Origin: Candidatus Nitrosopumilus sp.
Lineage (GTDB): Archaea > Thermoproteota > Nitrososphaeria > Nitrososphaerales > Nitrosopumilaceae
Length of the DNA: 9,419 nucleotides
Assembly (NCBI GenBank): GCA_029861085.1
Contig: JAOUAE010000041.1
Coordinates: 1-9,419, forward strand
Direction: 5' to 3'
Position 1 is the stretch's first letter. Each line of letters opens with the position of its first letter. Below are positions 5,222-9,419 of the stretch, piece by piece. A program made the translations under genes and the position numbers. The notes under the pieces were generated by a model, which worked only from the letters and a program-made list of their open reading frames with translations, ran no database searches and was not told where the DNA came from.

Positions 5222-6706
5222 ATGATAAAGTTATTTTTGGTTTTATCTTTGATTGCATTATTTTCTACTGTAATAATTATTGAGGCAGATGCATCACACT
5301 CTACAATTCCAATTCCTCAAGATGATCACATTCCGGGTATGAGAAGTACCATTGACCTCTATGTGCCAAGGAGCCATTCTGTAAATGCTGGAGATGTCAT
5401 AACTTGGACCAATGAAGACTCTTCACCACATACAGTTACCAGTGGCAAGGGCACATCTTTGGTCAAACAGCTAAAAGAATCTGAAGGAAAGTCTGACGGA
5501 TTCTTTGACAGCGGAATTATAAACCCACAAGAATCCTGGTCATTTACATTTTCAGAACCCGGTCAGTACACATACTATTGTACATTGCATCCTTGGGTGG
5601 AAAGAAGCATAACCGTACTAGAGTCAGAACGCAAAGTACCAAGTCCTAGAGTACAGATAGAGGAAGGAGTCAAGCCCTACGACATCAAATGCAATCCCGA
5701 TTATTCTCTTGTCTTCAAGTCTTGGGATTTGAAACCTGTCTGCATAAAATCTGAACATATACAGAGACTGATGGACTTTGGATGGGCCTCCACGTATGAT
5801 CCATATCCTATGATTGTGACGGCACCTGATGCAAAAGACAAGGCATATGTCACATTGCAGGGAGAGGATAAAATCTCAGAAATTTTCTCTGAAATAAAAT
5901 GGGAGACAGGACCAAGCATGACATATCTTGCCACATCATCTGATGGCTCTTTGTTACTGACAACGAGCAGTCAAAGTGACACCACACATACATTTGATAT
6001 GGAATCTGGCGAACACATCAAAAACATCAAAGTGGGAAAGACACCAAAAGGGGTGAAAATCCATCACACTGACAAGATAGCATTTGTTGCTAACGAGAAT
6101 TCTGGAACGATAAGTGTGATCAATCTTGATACATTAAATGTTGTAAAGGACATTCCAGTTGGAGATGTACCGCACAACATAGTATTTCATCCAAACGGAC
6201 TAGAGGCTTTTGTAACAATTCAAGGAGAAGATGAAGTAGCAATCATTGATGTTGAGTCATTGGAAAAAATAGATTCCATTGAAGTAGGCAATTTACCTCA
6301 CAATCTTGACATAACTCCTGATGGCAATACTTTGTTTGTAACAAACATTGGAAGCAGCGATGTTGCAGTAATTGATCTAGATGACAAGGAGATAATCAAA
6401 CGCATTCCTGTCAGCCAAGGACATCATGGGATTGACATTCCACCTACTGGAAACAAAATATTCGTCTCAGGAATTGGATCTGATAAGATCAGTGTAATTG
6501 ACACTACATCATTTGAGGTGATAAAACAGATAACTGTAGGAGATGGACCTCATGGATTGAGAACTGATTCCAGTGGAACCAAACTATATGTGGGTGTGAC
6601 TCAAACAAACGAAGTTGTGATAATTGATGTTGAAACTCTAGATATAACAGACAGATTGAATGTGGGTAATACTCCATTTTGGGTTGCAATTCCTGGAAAT
6701 CCATAA
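5222..6706 (+). CDS. Exported cupredoxin fused to a YVTN-type beta-propeller
   Basis: This is a 494-residue protein. A signal peptide (about 1-25, ending E-A-D-A-S) is followed by a plastocyanin-like domain (about 42-133) with H70 (S-P-H-T-V), C120 and H123 (C-T-L-H-P-W). The residue at the usual axial Met position is V126. Residues 150-190 hold a two-Cys module (C157 and C174, ending D-F-G-W-A) of a kind I associate with thaumarchaeal exported proteins. From about 200 to 490 there are repeats of about 41 residues typical of YVTN/YncE propellers (for example I-A-F-V-A-N, A-F-V-T-I-Q-G, L-F-V-T-N-I-G, I-F-V-S-G-I-G), probably seven blades. His recurs at blade boundaries (H319, H360, H401/H402, H444). 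No C-terminal anchor is present. It could couple an electron-carrying copper domain to a binding or catalytic propeller, which is inference. It is preceded by its own terminator and TATA box, so it is probably transcribed separately from the Spondin_N gene. Confidence 0.9.
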   Translation: MIKLFLVLSLIALFSTVIIIEADASHSTIPIPQDDHIPGMRSTIDLYVPRSHSVNAGDVITWTNEDSSPHTVTSGKGTSLVKQLKESEGKSDGFFDSGIINPQESWSFTFSEPGQYTYYCTLHPWVERSITVLESERKVPSPRVQIEEGVKPYDIKCNPDYSLVFKSWDLKPVCIKSEHIQRLMDFGWASTYDPYPMIVTAPDAKDKAYVTLQGEDKISEIFSEIKWETGPSMTYLATSSDGSLLLTTSSQSDTTHTFDMESGEHIKNIKVGKTPKGVKIHHTDKIAFVANENSGTISVINLDTLNVVKDIPVGDVPHNIVFHPNGLEAFVTIQGEDEVAIIDVESLEKIDSIEVGNLPHNLDITPDGNTLFVTNIGSSDVAVIDLDDKEIIKRIPVSQGHHGIDIPPTGNKIFVSGIGSDKISVIDTTSFEVIKQITVGDGPHGLRTDSSGTKLYVGVTQTNEVVIIDVETLDITDRLNVGNTPFWVAIPGNP

Positions 6707-6783
6707 TGGATTCAAAGAAAAAACAATTCATCAGATACTGTAAAATAATCTAGAAGACATGATCATTTGAAAAGTGATAAAAT

Positions 6784-7020
6784 ATGTTCTTTAAAGGCGT
6801 AATAATTGTAGCAGCAATAGCTCTAGTAGTAATATTGTGGGCAGTTTTTAGCCAAGAGTTCTCAGATCCAGAAGGATTACAAAATGCAATTGATGCATGT
6901 ACTAATGAGATTGACAACATGGATTCATCGGGTAGTGATTTGGAAAGTTGTTTGGATGATGCATATAATCAATATGGCAGTGAAGAAGAAAAGCAAAGTT
7001 GGTTTGATGGTGAGCATTAA
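6784..7020 (+). CDS. Small membrane-anchored protein with two Cys, unknown function
   Basis: This is a 78-residue protein. An N-terminal hydrophobic helix (residues 4-22, K-G-V-I-I-V-A-A-I-A) is followed by an acidic soluble tail with C39 (I-D-A-C-T-N-E-I) and C56 (L-E-S-C-L-D-D-A), which could form a disulfide joining two short helices if the tail lies outside the cell. No family is recognised. It starts 77 bases after the cupredoxin-propeller gene in the same direction. A GTGAT lies 7 bases before the ATG, a weak ribosome site. Its position among exported copper proteins suggests an envelope role. Confidence 0.65.
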   Translation: MFFKGVIIVAAIALVVILWAVFSQEFSDPEGLQNAIDACTNEIDNMDSSGSDLESCLDDAYNQYGSEEEKQSWFDGEH

Positions 7021-7037
7021 GATAAAATTGATGGCTC

Positions 7038-7051
7038 TTTACAATTATAAA
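7038..7051. promoter_or_regulatory. Third copy of the operator-like palindrome, one mismatch
   Basis: TTTACAATTATAAA differs from the perfect site at 2010-2023 by one base (A at 7047 instead of G). It lies in the 135-base gap between the 78-residue protein and the Asp-box propeller gene, about 105 bases before ATG 7156. In AT-rich sequence this copy is the least certain of the three. Confidence 0.35.
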
Positions 7052-7155
7052 ATTACGTAGTTATTTGCCAGGTGTCTATAATTAGCACATGCAAGAAATT
7101 CCATATGGAATAAAGTACTAATGTTATGTTGGTCTCTTGAAACTGTCTATAAGAT

Positions 7156-8082
7156 ATGATCTCGAGAAAATTATTTGTCGGCATTGTATCAGTCATAGTT
7201 GTTACAATTGCTTTGATTGGCTCATCTCTAGTTTCAGAACCCTCTTCAAGTGCGGGTAACTCTATTGCTAATGATCCTAGAACGGTTGATTGGCGTCATG
7301 TTCATGGATTGGGATTAGAACCTGCTGATCATGATATTTTGTACATTGCCACACATGGGGATTTCTATCAGAGTGTTGGAGGCGGACCTCCTGTAAAAGT
7401 GGACAAGGTAAGAGCAGACTATATGGCATTTAATGCACCTCCAGTTTCAGGAATCCCACTATATGCAAGTGGGCATCCATCGACCGGAGGAAATACGGGT
7501 TTGATTAAAAGCGATGATGGCGGAATAACTTGGGAATCAGTCTCCAAAGTTCTTGAACCGCCAGTGGATTTCCACATAATGGCAATAAGCAAACAAAATC
7601 CAGAAACCATAATAGGTTTTGACAGTGGGGCAAGAGGATTGTTTAAGACTACAGATGCAGGAAAAACATGGGCGACACTAGAATATCCTGAATATGTCAC
7701 GGCATTGGCATTTTCCCCTGATGATTCACAGATAATTTTTGCAGGAACAGGGAATGGGATTTTTAAATCAATTAATGATGGTGAGATTTGGACTCATCTT
7801 GGTTCGTACAAAGGATTGGAGGTGTTTGCATTGGCATTTGATGACAAGGGAAGATTGTTTGCATCAGTCAAAACATTTGGTTTGGTATATTCGGATAATT
7901 TTGGAGAATCATGGGAAGACATGCAACACATTGATTTGACAGTCACAAGCATCGCACCTGATTCTGACAATAGTGAAATCTATGTAAGTGGTTATTCCTC
8001 TGTAGGATTCCAAGAGGTCTATAAAATCCCATACGATGCAAGTTCATATGAAATGATTGGAACCAACAAGGGATTAAGATGA
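7156..8082 (+). CDS. Exported Asp-box (BNR) beta-propeller protein, F510_1955-like
   Basis: This is a 308-residue protein with a signal peptide or N-terminal anchor (residues 5-25, before S-E-P-S-S-S-A-G). The mature part begins with W-R-H-V-H-G-L-G-L (46-54) and L-Y-I-A-T-H-G (62-68), the start typical of proteins named F510_1955 family glycosylhydrolase. Four Asp-box motifs mark propeller blades: S-D-D-G-G-I-T-W (119-126), T-T-D-A-G-K-T-W (165-172), S-I-N-D-G-E-I-W (205-212) and S-D-N-F-G-E-S-W (246-253). These loops also occur in sialidases and sortilin-like proteins and do not prove glycosidase activity; no sialidase arginine triad is evident. His residues at 48, 50, 67, 107 and 140 could cluster on one face. 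There is no PEFG tail. The 135 bases upstream hold a palindrome (7038-7051) and an AT-rich AATAAAGTAC near 7109. Confidence 0.85.
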   Translation: MISRKLFVGIVSVIVVTIALIGSSLVSEPSSSAGNSIANDPRTVDWRHVHGLGLEPADHDILYIATHGDFYQSVGGGPPVKVDKVRADYMAFNAPPVSGIPLYASGHPSTGGNTGLIKSDDGGITWESVSKVLEPPVDFHIMAISKQNPETIIGFDSGARGLFKTTDAGKTWATLEYPEYVTALAFSPDDSQIIFAGTGNGIFKSINDGEIWTHLGSYKGLEVFALAFDDKGRLFASVKTFGLVYSDNFGESWEDMQHIDLTVTSIAPDSDNSEIYVSGYSSVGFQEVYKIPYDASSYEMIGTNKGLR

Positions 8083-8100
8083 GATGTTGAGATTTTAGCG

Positions 8101-8221
8101 GTGAAAATAAGCGGAGTCAAAGAAAAAGCAATTTTGTGGTTACTGTCCTGAAGACAAATGTCTGCTTGATTGTAAAATTTGTAATCCTCAGTTGAATAAA
8201 GATAGCAAATGTAAGTGTTAA
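8101..8221 (+). pseudogene. Cys-rich metallothionein-like microprotein split by a one-base frameshift
   Basis: From 8135 to the TAA at 8219-8221 one frame reads with the Cys pattern C-x2-C-x4-C-x3-C-x2-C-x9-C-x-C (F-C-G-Y-C-P-E-D-K-C, D-C-K-I-C, K-C-K-C). That is seven Cys in 28 residues, a density typical of small zinc- or copper-binding proteins. This frame has no start: TAA closes it at 8108-8110. A second frame starting at GTG 8101 (M-K-I-S-G-V-K-E-K) runs into it. Removing one A from the A5 run at 8123-8127 joins the two into a continuous 39-residue protein. It is therefore a recent frameshift, a sequencing error in a homopolymer, or less likely programmed slippage. It lies 18 bases after the Asp-box gene and may be the end of that operon. 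I know no named family for it. Confidence 0.45.
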
Positions 8222-8424
8222 TTACAGATTTTTCATGCCTATGAATACCAAAATCATCCTAATTCTGCATGACTTGAACTATACAACCAGCAAACTAATT
8301 TAAGATCTTACAGTATTTACCAAGTTCAATTCTGAACATAAATTTTCATTTAACAATAAACAATTAATATCAAATTAGCCCAATAGCGGTACAAACATCT
8401 ATGAAATTGAATTTGAAATATTGT

Positions 8425-8577
8425 TTATGGCAGAAGCTGAAAGAAAGGATCGACATACATTGCATCATTTCCAAATTCTGTAGTAACGTCCACCTTAAAT
8501 CGTGAATGTAACATGGTAGAGTCAGATGAATCTATAACCCTTTCATTTACCAAATGATTGCAAGTGATACATATCGG
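8425..8577 (-). pseudogene. Start-less minus-strand ORF remnant
   Basis: The reverse strand is open for 50 codons ending at TAA (8427-8425). It includes S-S-D-S-T-M-L-H-S-R-F-K, V-D-V-T-T-E-F-G-N-D and M-Y-V-D-P-F-F. The alternating hydrophobic pattern resembles the end of an exported beta protein. There is no start codon near its beginning and no family is recognised. A 34-codon ORF on the other strand (8401-8505) looks less protein-like. The rest of the gap (8222-8400) is AT-rich and shows nothing I can support. Confidence 0.25.
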
Positions 8578-8583
8578 TTAAAT
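8578..8583 (+). promoter_or_regulatory. TATA-like box for the DUF6356-like gene
   Basis: TTAAAT is centred about 26 bases before ATG 8606. There is no Shine-Dalgarno site before that ATG, consistent with a leaderless mRNA. Confidence 0.35.
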
Positions 8584-8605
8584 GTAATTTCAAGAATATT
8601 AAATT

Positions 8606-8821
8606 ATGAACACAAAGCAACACGTAAAACAAAATTTCATGAATATTGATACTTTAAGGCAAAAAATTGGCACAATACAACACATTGAAGAAAACAACAC
8701 AACCTACAAAGCCCATTGGTGGAGAGCCATGTCAATGAGTGTGGCATTATTCATTCATGCTTGGATACCTTCTTTGTTTCCAACCTATGCTTCTGATAAG
8801 ATGAATCATAATCATCCGTAA
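8606..8821 (+). CDS. Small membrane protein resembling DUF6356
   Basis: This is a 71-residue protein. A polar N-terminal half is followed by T-Y-K-A-H-W-W-R-A-M (33-42), one hydrophobic helix (about 42-59) containing F-I-H-A-W-I-P-S-L-F-P (49-59), and a His-rich end (N-H-N-H-P). DUF6356 proteins, best known from alphaproteobacteria, have the same order: a T-Y-x-x-H segment, then a helix with H-A-x-x-P-x-L-F. I make this family call from pattern memory. The function is unknown. The start is supported by a TATA-like sequence 26 bases upstream. It stands alone between an ORF remnant and a large palindrome. Confidence 0.6.
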   Translation: MNTKQHVKQNFMNIDTLRQKIGTIQHIEENNTTYKAHWWRAMSMSVALFIHAWIPSLFPTYASDKMNHNHP

Positions 8822-8927
8822 CCACATCTCTTTTTATTCCAAAAAGATGGATGAGTTTCCTGAAGTGGAAACCATCATAGAGTATCTATTGTCTTATCTG
8901 ATCTCTTGAAAGGACTTTTTTTAGAAA

Positions 8928-9025
8928 GTTACGCGTGGGTCCTATTTTTAACCCCTTAACTATATCCCCAGACGTATTGTGCTGGGGTTATAGTTAATGA
9001 TGATGATACTGGACCCACGTGGAAC
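8928..9025. repeat. 98-base concentric imperfect palindrome (MITE-like element or structured RNA)
   Basis: Two pairs of arms share one centre (8976/8977). The outer arms, GTTACGCGTGGGTCC (8928-8942) and GGACCCACGTGGAAC (9011-9025), pair at 13 of 15 positions. The inner arms, TTAACTATATCCCCAG (8956-8971) and CTGGGGTTATAGTTAA (8982-8997), pair at 15 of 16 around a ten-base loop. Between them lie 13 unpaired bases on each side. No ORF is present. Terminal inverted repeats with an internal stem are seen in miniature transposable elements; a structured RNA or protein-binding site is also possible. No target-site duplication is obvious. The rest of 8822-9161 shows no supportable gene. Confidence 0.65.
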
Positions 9026-9161
9026 CGAATTATTCAAAATATCTTAAAACCATAATTTAACATAAAGAAATATTGACTTTTTCTTTTTAATTGCTGGCTT
9101 TTAGGTTCAAAGCTTGCATGGTTCAACTCATAAGAACTCCCATACTATTTTGGAGATAGAA

Positions 9162-9260
9162 ATGGACGAAAATATAGGACAAATAGTAATGATTGTTTTG
9201 ATTGTGTCCGCAGTTGGAATTTTTGTAGGTTCTAGAATTTGGATGCTTTTTAGAAAATAA
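9162..9260 (+). CDS. 32-residue single-helix membrane protein
   Basis: ATG 9162 is preceded by GGAG (9152-9155) with six bases between, a strong archaeal ribosome site. The product has an acidic N-terminus (M-D-E-N), one hydrophobic helix (about residues 5-24: I-V-M-I-V-L-I-V-S-A-V-G-I-F) and a basic end (S-R-I-W-M-L-F-R-K). The charge pattern predicts the N-terminus outside and the C-terminus in the cytoplasm. No family is recognised. It is convergent with the transporter gene at the right edge, 19 bases apart. Its reality rests on the ribosome site and coherent topology. Confidence 0.55.
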   Translation: MDENIGQIVMIVLIVSAVGIFVGSRIWMLFRK

Positions 9261-9279
9261 CTAAAAAATAAAATAACTC

Positions 9280-9419
9280 TTAAATTATTCCAAAGCCACG
9301 ATTTAGTAAAAATATTGCTGCAATTAGTATAATTATGCTAAATGTGGCAATTAGTTTTCTAGGGGAAATTTTTGAGGTTAATTTTACTCCTAAAAATACG
9401 CCAGGAATAGAACCAATTA
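9280..9419 (-). CDS. TSUP (TauE/SafE) family membrane transporter, C-terminal end (cut by window edge)
   Basis: The reverse strand reads 45 residues to a TAA at 9282-9280. They begin I-G-S-I-P-G-V-F-L-G, followed by S-P-R-K-L-I-A-T-F and a last hydrophobic helix (S-I-I-I-L-I-A-A-I-F-L-L). The G-x-I-P-G-x-x-L-G segment, a short basic loop and a final helix are the usual end of TauE/SafE anion exporters, which move sulfite, sulfoacetate or related small anions. The substrate cannot be told from this fragment. Confidence 0.6.
   Translation of the reverse strand, partial: IGSIPGVFLGVKLTSKISPRKLIATFSIIILIAAIFLLNRGFGII

Noticed and set aside
8401..8505. 34-codon plus-strand ORF starting at ATG 8401
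   Set aside because: It overlaps the minus-strand remnant, has a weak ribosome context and a composition unlike a real protein.
8847..8909. 20-codon ORF beginning M-D-E-F-P-E-V-E-T-I, reminiscent of the N-terminus of Fpg/MutM DNA glycosylases (P-E-x-P-E-V-E-T)
   Set aside because: It stops after 20 residues, the rest of the family is not found in the following sequence in any frame I read, and eight similar residues are within chance.

Overview
The window most likely comes from an ammonia-oxidising archaeon of the Nitrososphaerota (Thaumarchaeota), of the Nitrosopumilus/Nitrosarchaeum type. Three things point there: the AT-rich sequence; two exported proteins ending in the PEFG-CTERM sorting tail (P-E-F-G, hydrophobic helix, basic end) of that phylum; and several genes with a TATA-like box about 25-28 bases before the start codon, as in leaderless archaeal mRNAs. 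The assignment is by inspection; no search was run.

Layout. The left edge holds the N-terminal half of an Lrp/AsnC regulator on the minus strand (1-166). It diverges from a plus-strand pair: an exported six-repeat Kelch protein with a PEFG tail (270-1451) and a membrane-anchored DUF192 protein (1448-1960) overlapping it by ATGA. A 312-base intergenic stretch follows, holding a perfect 14-base palindrome, TATA boxes and two RNA-like hairpins. Next is an exported type 1 copper protein with a Met-rich tandem repeat and PEFG tail (2273-3211), then an ORF without a start that resembles the end of a COX2-like cupredoxin (3212-3445). A winged-helix regulator (3512-3904) and a small three-helix membrane protein (3932-4234) form a pair. 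Then come an exported Spondin_N protein (4300-5034), a cupredoxin/YVTN-propeller fusion (5222-6706), a 78-residue membrane-anchored protein with two Cys (6784-7020) and an exported Asp-box propeller protein (7156-8082).

The right end is sparser. It holds a Cys-rich microprotein split by a one-base frameshift (8101-8221), a minus-strand ORF remnant, a DUF6356-like small membrane protein (8606-8821), a 98-base concentric imperfect palindrome (8928-9025), a 32-residue membrane protein (9162-9260) and the C-terminus of a TSUP (TauE/SafE) transporter on the minus strand (9280-9419).

How it fits together. Nearly every large gene encodes an exported, mostly beta protein: two cupredoxins, three different beta-propellers, DUF192 and Spondin_N. 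This looks like a cell-surface or pseudoperiplasmic redox and copper locus. A TTTACA-N2-TGTAAA-type palindrome occurs between the divergent Lrp and Kelch promoters, before the Met-rich cupredoxin, and with one mismatch before the Asp-box gene. It is the best candidate for a shared operator. A role in copper response is inference.
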